A program made the translations under genes and the position numbers. Below the pieces are notes generated by a model. It had not been told where the DNA came from and searched no databases. It worked only from the letters and a program-made list of their open reading frames with translations. 64,000 nt of DNA. Source: Acidipropionibacterium timonense. GTDB taxonomy: Bacteria; Actinomycetota; Actinomycetes; Propionibacteriales; Propionibacteriaceae. Positions 7,859 through 15,872 of the stretch are shown here, one piece after another. Numbering within the stretch: the first letter of the stretch is position 1; each line of letters opens with the position of its first letter. The DNA is taken from positions 1,916,949 to 1,980,948 of the forward strand of contig NZ_LR027558.1 in NCBI RefSeq assembly GCF_900605005.1, written 5' to 3'.

Positions 7859-9103
7859 ATGAGTTTGCGCGATCGGGTACGGACCGCCGTCCACTGGACC
7901 ACCGTGACCGTCGTCGCCGCCCAACTCGCGACGGCCGGCGCGCTGGTCGCCTACGACGTCGCGCAGCGCAAGCACCGCAAGATCAGACGATTCCCGACCA
8001 GCCCGGTCGAGCCGACCACCGCCGGCGAGGACGAGTTCACCGTCTACACCTTCGGCGAGGACCTCTACGAGGCCATGCTCGCCGACATCGCCGCGGCGAC
8101 CGGCACCATCTACCTCGAGACCTTCATCTGGAAGGGCGACGAGATGGGCAGGAGGTTCCGCTCGGCCCTCGTCGACGCCGCCGCTCGCGGGGTGGCCGTC
8201 CACGCCATGTGGGACGGATTCGCCAACCTCGTCGTCGACCCGCGCTTCTACCGTCATCTCGACGGGGTCCATGTGCGCGTCCACCCCGTCATCCCGGCAG
8301 GGCTGCCGAGCATCCGCAACATGGGACGCGACCATCGCAAGCTGCTCGTCATCGACTCGACGGTGGCCTATGTCGGTGGGTACAACATCGGAACCCTCTA
8401 CGCCGACCGCTGGCGGGACACCCACGCACGCATCACCGGGCCCACCGTCGGGGAGCTCGAGAACGCCTTCGTCGACCACTGGAACCAGCGGCCCGTCGGG
8501 GCTTTCGGACGCCACGACCGGGTCGAGCTGCCCCAGCCCACCCAGCGCACCTGGGAGTCCGACGTCATCGTCCATCGCAACACACCGCGGCTGTCGATGT
8601 ACCCCATCCGCAACATGTACCTCGAGGCCATCGACCGTGCCGCCGAGCGCATCTGGCTCACCCAGGCGTATCTCATTCCCGATGACGACCTGCTGGACTC
8701 CCTGGACCAGGCGGCGCGTCGCGGCGTGGACGTGCGCATCATCGTGCCCGCCCGGTCGAACCACGTCCTGGCCGACTGGCTGAGCCGCGGATACTACGAC
8801 CGGCTGCTGAGCTGCGGGATCCGCCTCTTCCTCTACCAGAACGCCATGGTGCACGCCAAGACGGGCACCATCGACGGGATCTGGTCGACGATCGGCACTG
8901 CGAACCTCGACCGCCTCTCGCTCCAGGGGAACTACGAGATCAACGTCGAGGTGACCGCCGAGAACGTGGCCCGGCGCATGGAGCAGATCTTCCGGGTCGA
9001 TCTGGAGAACTGCGTCGAACTCGACGCCGAGCGTTGGGGATCACGTTCGCGCTTGGCGAAGTTCACCGAGACGCTGTTGTCCCCTTGGAGACCTTTTTTC
9101 TGA
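7859..9103 (+). CDS. Phospholipase D-like / cardiolipin synthase family protein
   Basis: Two PLD domains suggest a phosphatidyltransferase, most likely a cardiolipin-type synthase working at the membrane. Residues about 12-30 are hydrophobic (WTTVTVVAAQLATAGALVAY) and probably anchor the N-terminus. The first HxK motif is DHRKLLVIDSTVAYVGGYNI; the second is MVHAKTGTIDGIWSTIGTAN with the GTANLD tail. Both keep the catalytic His and Lys. The single N-terminal helix differs from ClsA enzymes with two helices, so a different acceptor substrate is possible. Monocistronic, downstream of metI. The substrate is not shown by sequence. Confidence 0.88.
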   Translation: MSLRDRVRTAVHWTTVTVVAAQLATAGALVAYDVAQRKHRKIRRFPTSPVEPTTAGEDEFTVYTFGEDLYEAMLADIAAATGTIYLETFIWKGDEMGRRFRSALVDAAARGVAVHAMWDGFANLVVDPRFYRHLDGVHVRVHPVIPAGLPSIRNMGRDHRKLLVIDSTVAYVGGYNIGTLYADRWRDTHARITGPTVGELENAFVDHWNQRPVGAFGRHDRVELPQPTQRTWESDVIVHRNTPRLSMYPIRNMYLEAIDRAAERIWLTQAYLIPDDDLLDSLDQAARRGVDVRIIVPARSNHVLADWLSRGYYDRLLSCGIRLFLYQNAMVHAKTGTIDGIWSTIGTANLDRLSLQGNYEINVEVTAENVARRMEQIFRVDLENCVELDAERWGSRSRLAKFTETLLSPWRPFF

Positions 9104-9222
9104 GCTGTCGATCCTTGTGAACATGCGGTTCAATGATACCCATTCGCCCTCGATGAAAAGTCTGTGACGTCCCGTTCGGGACGAGTTTCCTCATTTTCCT
9201 GACGGATCGATCCCCCGTGCCC

Positions 9223-9228
9223 TATCGT
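9223..9228 (+). promoter_or_regulatory. -10 box close to the glsB-type gene start
   Basis: TATCGT lies 7 nt before the ATG. The intervening TGAGGAC could also act as a weak ribosome site if transcription began earlier. Confidence 0.45.
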
Positions 9229-9235
9229 TGAGGAC

Positions 9236-9496
9236 ATGGGAATTCTTGCATGGATCATTCTCGGACTGCTGGCCGGCGCGATCGCGAAGGCCATCCTGCC
9301 CGGCCGCCAGGGAGGTGGGTGGATCGCCACCCTCATCCTCGGTGTCGTCGGTGCCCTGCTCGGCGGGTTCATCGGCAACGCCGTCTTCGGTGGCGGACTC
9401 TCCAGCTTCTGGAGCATCCGCACCTGGCTGCTCGCCATCGTCGGGTCCCTCATCGTCCTCGTCGTGTGGGGATTCATCACGAAGCGACGCGCCTGA
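9236..9496 (+). CDS. GlsB/YeaQ/YmgE family stress-response membrane protein
   Basis: Small 86-residue integral membrane protein of the transglycosylase-associated/GlsB family. These proteins are induced by general or alkaline stress in Gram-positive bacteria; the biochemical role is not known. Three hydrophobic helices are visible (GILAWIILGLLAGAIAKAIL, GWIATLILGVVGALLGGFIG, TWLLAIVGSLIVLVVWGFI). The family glycine pattern and the PGRQGGG turn between helices 1 and 2 are present. The C-terminus ends in KRRA on the cytoplasmic side. A strong terminator follows. It lies next to the envelope-stress two-component genes but on the opposite strand. Confidence 0.9.
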   Translation: MGILAWIILGLLAGAIAKAILPGRQGGGWIATLILGVVGALLGGFIGNAVFGGGLSSFWSIRTWLLAIVGSLIVLVVWGFITKRRA

Positions 9497-9514
9497 CCAC
9501 CACACCCCCACATC

Positions 9515-9550
9515 CGAGGAGCCCCGACCAGTCCAGGTCGGGGCTCCTCG
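9515..9550. terminator. Terminator hairpin, 15-bp perfect stem
   Basis: CGAGGAGCCCCGACC pairs perfectly with GGTCGGGGCTCCTCG around a 6-nt loop, between the GlsB gene and the convergent response-regulator gene. Confidence 0.85.
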
Positions 9551-9586
9551 TCGTCGGTACCGCCTGTCGTCGGGCCTGTCGGAGGA

Positions 9587-9684
9587 GCGCCGGTCGGTGG
9601 CCCACCGGGTGAGCTCGTCGCCGGTGCTCCGGACGTGGCCGACTCAGATGAGGCGCCGGTCGGTGGCCCACCGGGTGAGCTCGT
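9587..9684. repeat. 32-bp direct repeat: ghost copy of a gene 3' end
   Basis: The 32 bp at 9587-9618 are identical to 9653-9684. The second copy is inside the response-regulator gene and encodes its ELTRWATDRR end. The first copy lies beyond the stop codon. The unit distance is 66 bp. This looks like a partial duplication of the gene end. Confidence 0.85.
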
Positions 9685-10312
9685 GTCGGTTCGACAGCTG
9701 CAGCTTCCGCAGGACGTTGGACACGTGCGTCTCGACCGTCTTGATCGAGATGAAGAGCTCCTTGGCGACCTCCTTGTACGCATATCCCCGGGCGATGAGC
9801 CGCATGACCTCCTTCTCCCGGGGCGAGAGACGGTCGAGGTCCTCGTCGATGGAGGCGGTGTCGATGGAGCGCGAGAAGGCGTCGAGGACGAACCCGGCCA
9901 GCCGTGGCGAGAAGACGGCGTCGTCCCCGGCGACCGTGTCGATGGCGTCGAGCAGGTCGGCCGGGGAGATCGACTTCGTCACGTACCCGCGCGCCCCTGC
10001 CCGGATGACGCCGATGACGTCCTCGGCGGCGTCGGAGACCGACAGGGCCAGGAATCTCGTCGACCGGTCGAGCCCGGCGGCGGCGCATCGGGTGATGACC
10101 TGCGCACCTCCCCCGCCGGGCAGGTGGACGTCGAGGAGGACGACCTGTGGGCGGGTGCTCACGACGGCGTCGACCGACGAGTCGACGTCCCACCCCTGAC
10201 CGACGACGACCACCCGGTCCGGGTGTGCCCTCATCTCGCCGGCGACCCCGGCTCGGAACATCTCGTGGTCGTCGACGAGGACGACCCTCACCGGTGTGTG
10301 CGCAGTGCTCAC
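9644..10312 (-). CDS. NarL/FixJ-type response regulator (LuxR HTH)
   Basis: DNA-binding output of a two-component system paired with the adjacent PspC-histidine kinase. The GTG start overlaps the kinase stop (GTGA), which decides the start over an in-frame ATG 27 nt upstream. The receiver domain has the acidic pair in VVLVDDHEMFRAG, phospho-acceptor Asp in VVLLDVHLP, switch Ser in FLALSVSDA and the Lys in GYVTKSIS. The C-terminal HTH domain reads LSPREKEVMRLIARGYAYKE and SIKTVETHVSNVLRKL. The targets probably include the divergent PspC genes (inference). A 32-bp piece of its 3' end is repeated downstream. Confidence 0.93.
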   Translation of the reverse strand: MSTAHTPVRVVLVDDHEMFRAGVAGEMRAHPDRVVVVGQGWDVDSSVDAVVSTRPQVVLLDVHLPGGGGAQVITRCAAAGLDRSTRFLALSVSDAAEDVIGVIRAGARGYVTKSISPADLLDAIDTVAGDDAVFSPRLAGFVLDAFSRSIDTASIDEDLDRLSPREKEVMRLIARGYAYKEVAKELFISIKTVETHVSNVLRKLQLSNRHELTRWATDRRLI

Positions 10313-11655
10313 GGCGTCATCTCCAATCGGATCTCGCATCCGGCGCCCGGCGAGGTGCGCACCTGGGCGCGACCTCCGTGGCGTTCCACCCGCTCGATGA
10401 TCGAGCGTCTCAGACCCATCCTGTCATCGGCCACCCGCAGCGGGTCGAAGCCGACCCCGCGGTCACGGACGAAGATCTCGACGTTCCCGTCGTCGACCTC
10501 GGCGTAGACGTCGATCCGGTCGGCGCCCGAATGCTTCGCGGCGTTGAGCACCGCCTCCGCGGCGGCCTGGACGAGAGCCCCGAGGTGCTCGTCCAGCCGG
10601 ATGTCACCGACCTGGACGAGGTCGACGGGGACGCCACGCTCGGCCTCGATACGCTCGACCTCGTCCGCCAGGGCCGCTGCCAGGGTCGACGGGGCCACCT
10701 GGATCGATCCGTCGAACGCCCCGTAGGCCCGCCCCTCGGCGTTCCCGTAGAGCCACTGCCGCAGCTCCCGCTCCTGCCGACGTGCCAGGGTGGCGACGGC
10801 ACGCGGATCATCGGCCTGACGTTGGATGAGGGCCAGGGTCTGCAGCACCGAGTCGTGCAGGTGGGCGGCCATGTCGGCCCTTGCGTCGGCGACGGCGCGC
10901 TCCCGGTCGGCCTGGCGCAGCCTCATCCGGGCCGCCCGCAGCCACGGTGCGGCGACGAGGGCCACGCCGGCCAGGACGAGGGCGGCCATGAGCAACATCG
11001 TCGACCACTGGCCCGCGCCGACCTGGGACGCGGCCACGAGGGAGATGGCGGTGCCGACCAGGGCCATGCCCGTCCCGACCCTCACCACCCCGTGCCAGCG
11101 TCGGCGCTCGACACCCGCCCCGTCCGACCCGGTGGCGCTGGAGTCGTCGGCCTGGCGCCACACCAGGGCGACTCCCCCGGCAGCCAGGGCGATCGGCCAG
11201 AACCACCGGGAGTTCATCCCCACGCCGATGGACTGGATCGCCATGACGGCCAGCCCACCGACGAGGACGACACCCAGGGTGGCCGCCGCCCGGCTGCGGG
11301 CCGGCGTCGTCGTCCTGCTCGGGCGCAGCCCGGCGCGGGTGGCCGCCTCCAGTCCCATGCTCGTGTCAGCGCCCTGCCGTGGCAGCACCACCCACAGGAC
11401 CCCGTAGAGCAGGACCCCGACGAGATCGAAGGGAACAAGCATGACGAAGCCGAGGCGGACCACCCAGACCGGCACCCGCAGCTGGGGGGCGATGCCGGCG
11501 GCGACCCCGCCGATCCAACCCGACCCGGGATCGCGGGAGGCTCGCCGGACCGGCTGCTCGTCGCCGGGAGCCCGGCCCGGCACGCGGGCACGCCGCGGGT
11601 CCGCCGGGGGCGTCGGCCCCAGCGGTCCGGTGTCGTTCGCGCGCGCGTCGTCCAT
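10309..11655 (-). CDS. PspC-domain sensor histidine kinase
   Basis: Membrane sensor kinase for envelope stress. An N-terminal PspC domain (about residues 40-95, WIGGVAAGIAPQLRVPVWVV then two helices) is fused to further membrane helices (about 120-230). A HisKA_3 dimerisation domain follows with the phospho-acceptor His in AHLHDSVLQTLALIQ near residue 265. The HATPase_c domain carries EAVLNAAKHSGA (N box) and IFVRDRGVGFDP (G1 box). It is the only PspC-kinase fusion here, co-transcribed with its regulator and divergent from two stand-alone PspC genes. PspC-kinase/LuxR-regulator pairs beside PspC genes are a recurrent actinobacterial arrangement. Confidence 0.93.
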   Translation of the reverse strand: MDDARANDTGPLGPTPPADPRRARVPGRAPGDEQPVRRASRDPGSGWIGGVAAGIAPQLRVPVWVVRLGFVMLVPFDLVGVLLYGVLWVVLPRQGADTSMGLEAATRAGLRPSRTTTPARSRAAATLGVVLVGGLAVMAIQSIGVGMNSRWFWPIALAAGGVALVWRQADDSSATGSDGAGVERRRWHGVVRVGTGMALVGTAISLVAASQVGAGQWSTMLLMAALVLAGVALVAAPWLRAARMRLRQADRERAVADARADMAAHLHDSVLQTLALIQRQADDPRAVATLARRQERELRQWLYGNAEGRAYGAFDGSIQVAPSTLAAALADEVERIEAERGVPVDLVQVGDIRLDEHLGALVQAAAEAVLNAAKHSGADRIDVYAEVDDGNVEIFVRDRGVGFDPLRVADDRMGLRRSIIERVERHGGRAQVRTSPGAGCEIRLEMTP

Positions 11656-11770
11656 GATGGATCAACACTGACACCGGCCGGCTCCCCGATCCAGTTCGGG
11701 GGCACGAATCGGGACCATCTCAGGGTCGTCCCCGATGGCGCGCCGGTGAGCCTCGGGGCAGCATGGAGCC

Positions 11771-12631
11771 ATGCCTAGCCACCCCATCGACGCCAGGCCC
11801 TCGGTCTGGAGACTGACGCGCAGTGATGACCGCGTCATCGCCGGCGTGTGCTCGGCCCTGGCCCGTCGATGGGACGTCGACCCTCTCCTCGCCCGATGTC
11901 TGGCGGTCCTGCTGGCCCTGTCCGGCGGATTCGGCGTCGTCCTCTACCTGGCCGGTTGGGCCTTCCTCCCCGACGCGCGGTCGGCCTCCTTCATGAGCCA
12001 ACGGTTCCCGACGACCGACGCCTGGTCCGACCGACGGCGCACCGTCGTCGTCCTCGTCGCAGCCCTGCTGGCCCCCATCGCGCTGAGCCCCGTCGCCCCG
12101 CTGGGTCTGGGCCCGGTCGTCGTCCTGGCTCTGCTGGTCTGGCTCGCCCGATCCGCACACCGGCCCGGCCGACGCCGTCGCATCGTCACGGCCGTCGTCC
12201 TCGTGGGGCTGGTCGCCGCCGCCGGGGCCGCGGCGTCGATCTGGCCGACCGTCGACCGCGCGGCGACGACGACGTGGACCACCCACTCGGACATCCCGCC
12301 GCGCGGACTGCGCCTCGTCGGCAACGACGCGACGCTCGACCTGGGCCGGCTCGATCTCACCGAGGACACCCGGACCTCCGTGAGCGTCGTCGGCGGTGAC
12401 CTGCGCATCGTCGTCCCCCAGGACTGCACGCTGGTGCTCGACTACTCCCTCCAGGGCGGGGACCTCATCGGCCCCGACGGCACGCGCGTCGCCGAGGGCA
12501 TGTCCCGCGGCCGGTGGTCCTCCCCCGGGTCCTCCTCGACAGGGTCGACGTCGTCGACCAGTTCCCGAGCCAGGACCCTCACCGTCGAGCTGCACGCGAC
12601 CGGAGGTGACGTCACCCTGGTCCAACCCTGA
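11771..12631 (+). CDS. PspC-domain membrane protein with C-terminal LiaF/toast-rack-like domain
   Basis: Probable envelope-stress sensor or effector of the adjacent two-component system. The N-terminal PspC domain (LTRSDDRVIAGVCSALARRW then VDPLLARCLAVLLALSGGFG) is followed by three or four membrane helices (to about residue 160). The extracellular part contains a repetitive beta region (LVGNDATLDLGRLDLTED, VSVVGGDLRIVVPQD, LVLDYSLQGGDLIGPDGTRV). This is the pattern of the LiaF/VraT-type toast-rack fold. A Ser/Thr-rich segment precedes the last strand. It is divergent from the PspC kinase, with about 115 bp shared between the starts, and probably controlled by the response regulator. The fold assignment is by pattern only. 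Confidence 0.8.
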   Translation: MPSHPIDARPSVWRLTRSDDRVIAGVCSALARRWDVDPLLARCLAVLLALSGGFGVVLYLAGWAFLPDARSASFMSQRFPTTDAWSDRRRTVVVLVAALLAPIALSPVAPLGLGPVVVLALLVWLARSAHRPGRRRRIVTAVVLVGLVAAAGAAASIWPTVDRAATTTWTTHSDIPPRGLRLVGNDATLDLGRLDLTEDTRTSVSVVGGDLRIVVPQDCTLVLDYSLQGGDLIGPDGTRVAEGMSRGRWSSPGSSSTGSTSSTSSRARTLTVELHATGGDVTLVQP

Positions 12632-12721
12632 CTCGCGGAACCACATCCACCACCAACCCGTCCCAGTCCACGTACCTGCAGTCACAGGAGCTCCCCAGGA
12701 GCCCGAGGAAAGGTGATCATC

Positions 12722-13039
12722 ATGACCAAGCTCACCCGGCCCAAGGAAGGCCGCATCATCGGAGGCGTCTGCCAGGGCATCGCCAATGCCGTCGACGTCG
12801 ACGTCACCATCGTCCGCATCGCCATGGCGGCACTGGTCCTCATCGCGGGGGCCGGACCGCTCATCTACATCGCCGCGTGGATCATCATCCCCGACGAGTC
12901 GAAGGACTCCAGCCTCGCCGAGGACGCCGTCCGCGGCGCCTGGAACAGCTGGGAGAACCGGAAGCGGACGTCGACCCCCACCCAGCCGACGACCTCGACC
13001 CAGCAGGGTCCGACCTTCAACCCGTACGACGAGAACTGA
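12722..13039 (+). CDS. Small PspC-domain protein
   Basis: A 105-residue membrane protein made of one PspC domain (LTRPKEGRIIGGVCQGIANA, VDVDVTIVRIAMAALVLIAG, IYIAAWIIIPDES) plus a polar, Thr/Gln/Pro-rich tail. GAGGAAAGG ends 8 nt before the ATG. An in-frame GTG nine bases earlier overlaps the ribosome site and is less likely. PspC proteins bind membrane-stress partners in the phage-shock response, but no PspA gene is in the window. It follows the larger PspC protein by 90 bp, probably in the same transcription unit. A terminator follows. Confidence 0.88.
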   Translation: MTKLTRPKEGRIIGGVCQGIANAVDVDVTIVRIAMAALVLIAGAGPLIYIAAWIIIPDESKDSSLAEDAVRGAWNSWENRKRTSTPTQPTTSTQQGPTFNPYDEN

Positions 13040-13068
13040 GGTCACCACACGGGTCGTCCGGTGACGAC

Positions 13069-13101
13069 GGGGCGGGGCACGCCATCTGCGTGCCCCGCCC
13101 C
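13069..13101. terminator. Bidirectional terminator, 13-bp perfect stem
   Basis: GGGGCGGGGCACG and CGTGCCCCGCCCC surround a 7-nt loop between the convergent PspC gene and guaA. Confidence 0.85.
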
Positions 13102-13120
13102 TCCTGTCCCCGGTGGGCCG

Positions 13121-14674
13121 TCACTCCCACTCGACGGTCGCCGGCGGCTTGCTCGTGATGTCGAGGACGACCCGATTGATCTGCGGGCAGGAGTTCGTGA
13201 TCCGCGTCGAGATCCGCTCGAGGACCTCGAACGGCACACGCGCCCAGTCCGCGGTCATGGCGTCCTCGCTCGTCACCGGGCGCAGGACGATGGGTGACCC
13301 GTAGGTGCGGCCGTCCCCCTGGACACCGACCGAGTGGACGTCGGCCAGGAGCACCACCGGGCACTGCCACACCTTGCGGTCCAGACCGGCCCTCGTCATC
13401 TCCTCGCGGGCGATGGCGTCGGCGGTGCGCAGCACCTCGAGCCGGTCGCGGGTCACCTCGCCGATGATCCGGATGCCCAGGCCCGGTCCGGGGAAGGGCT
13501 GACGCCACACCATCGACTCGGGCAGGCCCAGCTCGAGGCCGACGGCGCGCACCTCGTCCTTGAAGAGGGTGCGCAGGGGCTCGACGAGAGCGAACCGGAG
13601 GTCCTCGGGCAGGCCGCCGACATTGTGGTGGCTCTTGATGTTGGCGGCGCCGTCTCCCCCACCGGACTCGACGACGTCGGGGTAGAGGGTGCCCTGGACG
13701 AGGAAGTCGATGGGCTGGTCGTCGTTGAGGCGTCGGGCGACGTCCTCGAAGGTGCGGATGAACTCCCGTCCGATGATCTTGCGCTTGGTCTCGGGCTCGG
13801 TGACCCCGGCCAGGGCGGTGAGGAATCGCTCGGACTCGTCGGCGACGACGAGCTCGGCCCCGGTCACCTCGACGAAGTCCTTCTTGACCTGGTCGGCCTC
13901 GCCCTGACGCAGCAACCCGTGGTCGACGAAGACACAGGTGAGCTGGTCCCCGACGGCCCGCTGGACGAGGGCCGCGGCCACGGCGGAGTCGACCCCTCCC
14001 GAGAGGGCACAGAGGACCCGCCGATCCCCCACCTCGGCACGGATGCGACTGATCTGGTCACCGACGATGGACGACGCCGTCCAGTCGGGTCGGCAGCCGG
14101 CGATGTCGAGGAGGAAGTGCTCCAGGACGGTCTGGCCCGACTCGGAGTGGAGCACCTCGGGATGCCACTGGACGCCGACGAGCTTGCGGTCCCTGTCCTC
14201 GAAGGCCGCGACCGGGGCGCCAGCGGTCCGGGCCAGGACGGTGAATCCCTCGGGGGCCCGGGCCACCGAGTCGCCGTGGCTCATCCACACGCTGATGGTG
14301 TGGGGAATCCGCGACAGCAACTGGCCGGGCGCGGTGATGCACAGGCTGGTACGCCCGTACTCGGACGTGCCGGTGTGGGCGACCTGCCCGCCGAGAGCCT
14401 GGGCCATGAGCTGGAAGCCGTAGCAGATGCCCATGACCGGAACGCCGGCCTGGAAGATCGTCGGGTCGATCGTCGGCGCCCCGTCGGCGTACACCGAGGC
14501 CGGTCCGCCGGAGAGGATGATCGCCGCGGGATCCTTGGCGAGCATCTGCGCGACGCTCATGGTGTGCGGGACGATCTCGGAGTAGACCGACGCCTCACGC
14601 ACCCTCCGGGCGATGAGCTGGGAGTACTGGGCACCGTAGTCGACGACCAGGACGAGGTCGTGGAGTTGATCCAT
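13121..14674 (-). CDS. guaA: GMP synthase (glutamine-hydrolysing)
   Basis: Converts XMP, ATP and glutamine to GMP in the last step of guanine nucleotide synthesis. The N-terminal class I amidotransferase domain (residues 1-195) carries the nucleophile motif [16 protein letters not shown] and the catalytic His-Xaa-Glu in [14 protein letters not shown]. The synthetase domain has the ATP-pyrophosphatase P-loop [13 protein letters not shown]. The C-terminal dimerisation domain ends with [16 protein letters not shown], the usual family terminus. At 517 residues it is full length. A -10 box 7 nt before the start indicates a leaderless mRNA. guaB and guaB3 lie nearby on the same strand. Confidence 0.98.
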   Translation of the reverse strand: MDQLHDLVLVVDYGAQYSQLIARRVREASVYSEIVPHTMSVAQMLAKDPAAIILSGGPASVYADGAPTIDPTIFQAGVPVMGICYGFQLMAQALGGQVAHTGTSEYGRTSLCITAPGQLLSRIPHTISVWMSHGDSVARAPEGFTVLARTAGAPVAAFEDRDRKLVGVQWHPEVLHSESGQTVLEHFLLDIAGCRPDWTASSIVGDQISRIRAEVGDRRVLCALSGGVDSAVAAALVQRAVGDQLTCVFVDHGLLRQGEADQVKKDFVEVTGAELVVADESERFLTALAGVTEPETKRKIIGREFIRTFEDVARRLNDDQPIDFLVQGTLYPDVVESGGGDGAANIKSHHNVGGLPEDLRFALVEPLRTLFKDEVRAVGLELGLPESMVWRQPFPGPGLGIRIIGEVTRDRLEVLRTADAIAREEMTRAGLDRKVWQCPVVLLADVHSVGVQGDGRTYGSPIVLRPVTSEDAMTADWARVPFEVLERISTRITNSCPQINRVVLDITSKPPATVEWE

Positions 14675-14681
14675 GGGCGGC

Positions 14682-14687
14682 AGTCTA
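14682..14687 (-). promoter_or_regulatory. -10 box for leaderless guaA mRNA
   Basis: On the minus strand TAGACT is followed by 7 nt and the ATG of guaA. No ribosome site fits in between. Confidence 0.6.
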
Positions 14688-14810
14688 TGGTCTTCACCTC
14701 GTGGCGGACAGCCGGGCGTCCCGGGCAGGGCCTGTGGCGTCCCGCGACCTTGTATCGTTCAGGGCATCGTCCGCGCGTCGTGCGGGCCGCCAAGATCGCG
14801 AGGTTGACCC

Positions 14811-15371
14811 ATGACTTCTGTGACCGACATCCTCAAGCTCGCCCGGGAGCGGATGAGCGAGGACCTCGACGCCGCCATGCGTGAGGACCCTGCGGCCACG
14901 TCCCGGGTGCTCGTCGCCCTGAGCTACCAGGGGGTCCACGCCATCTGGTCGCACCGCCTCGCCCATGCCCTCTGGACGACGTCGCCGGCCCTGCGGCCCG
15001 TGGCGCGCATCATGTCGCAGATCTCCCGTCACGCCACGGGAATCGAGATCCACCCGGGGGCGACGATCGGCCGACGCTTCTTCATCGACCACGGCATGGG
15101 GGTCGTCATCGGGGAGACGGCGATCGTCGGGGACGACGTCCTCATGTACCACCAGGTGACCCTCGGCGGTCGGGCGCGGGGGCGGTTCAAGCGCCACCCG
15201 ACGATCGGGGACCGGGTGCTGCTGGGCGCAGGGGCCAAGGTCATCGGTGACATCACCGTCGGGGACGACGCGAAGATCGGGGCCAATGCGCTGGTCGTCA
15301 AGGACGTCGCTCCCGGGGCTGTCGTCGTGGGGAGTCCCGCGACCGTCCACGAAGGGGACGTCGTCGCCTGA
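14811..15371 (+). CDS. cysE: Serine O-acetyltransferase (short form)
   Basis: Makes O-acetylserine from serine and acetyl-CoA, the first step of cysteine synthesis. At 186 residues it is the short CysE form, lacking most of the N-terminal helical domain of the enterobacterial enzyme. An N-terminal helix region (to about 60) leads into a left-handed beta-helix of hexapeptide repeats ([60 protein letters not shown]). The catalytic His are in IHPGA and IDHGMG. GAGG precedes the ATG; an upstream TATCGT is a likely -10. A tandem repeat starts within the last codons, so the 3' end has been duplicated beyond the stop. Confidence 0.95.
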   Translation: MTSVTDILKLARERMSEDLDAAMREDPAATSRVLVALSYQGVHAIWSHRLAHALWTTSPALRPVARIMSQISRHATGIEIHPGATIGRRFFIDHGMGVVIGETAIVGDDVLMYHQVTLGGRARGRFKRHPTIGDRVLLGAGAKVIGDITVGDDAKIGANALVVKDVAPGAVVVGSPATVHEGDVVA

Positions 15372-15452
15372 CCGACACCGCGACCGTCCACGAAGGGGAC
15401 GTCGTCGCCTGACCGACACCGCGACCGTCCACGAAGGGGACGTCGTTGCCTA
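15339..15452. repeat. 41-bp tandem repeat (2.7 copies) at the cysE 3' end
   Basis: Two exact 41-bp units begin at 15339 and 15380, and a partial third begins at 15421. The first contains the last codons and stop of cysE. The later copies carry the same codons and stop in shifted frames. The third diverges after about 27 bp. Confidence 0.92.
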
Positions 15453-15460
15453 AGGGCTCG

Positions 15461-15766
15461 TCAGTCGGTGTCCCGAGCACCCTCCCCGGCGATCTCGGTG
15501 TGGTGACGGACGACCTCGGCGACGATGAAGCCGATGAACTTCTCGGCGAACTCGGGGTCGAGGTGCGACTCGACGGCGAGGGCGCGCAGCCGTGCCACCT
15601 GGGCCCTCTCGCGAGCCGGGTCGGCCGGCGGCAGGCCCTTGGCGGCCTTGAGGACACCGACCCGCTGGGTGATCTTGAACCGTTCGGCCAGCAGGTGGAT
15701 GAGGGCGGCGTCCATGTTGTCGATGCTGTCGCGCAGGGCCAGCAGTTCCTCGGGTACCTCGCTCAT
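15461..15766 (-). CDS. aroQ: Chorismate mutase, AroQ class
   Basis: Rearranges chorismate to prephenate for phenylalanine and tyrosine synthesis. The 101-residue all-helical protein matches the AroQ fold. The first helix has LRDSIDNMDAALIHLLAERF with the substrate-binding Arg, followed by Lys and Val in RVGVLKAAKG. A second helix pair contains RERAQVARLRALA and AEKFIGFIVAEVVRHHTEI. No signal peptide is present, so it is cytoplasmic, unlike the secreted AroQ-gamma type. A -10 box 6 nt before the ATG suggests a leaderless mRNA. It is convergent with cysE. A downstream partner such as prephenate dehydrogenase is not in the window. Confidence 0.92.
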   Translation of the reverse strand: MSEVPEELLALRDSIDNMDAALIHLLAERFKITQRVGVLKAAKGLPPADPARERAQVARLRALAVESHLDPEFAEKFIGFIVAEVVRHHTEIAGEGARDTD

Positions 15767-15772
15767 GGCCGA

Positions 15773-15778
15773 ACCCTA
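15773..15778 (-). promoter_or_regulatory. -10 box for leaderless chorismate mutase mRNA
   Basis: TAGGGT on the minus strand is 6 nt from the ATG. Confidence 0.6.
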
Positions 15779-15872
15779 GGTGACCGGACGGCGCGGGCCG
15801 CCCGGTTCTCACCAGACGGCCCGCGGGGATGTCCCGTCATGGCGACGGCGTCGGCCGCCTCCGCCCGGGCGC

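Noticed and set aside
9587-9684. CRISPR-like direct repeats
   Set aside because: Only two copies, one inside a gene; no regular spacers and no cas genes in the window. The same applies to the 41-bp and 24-bp repeats.
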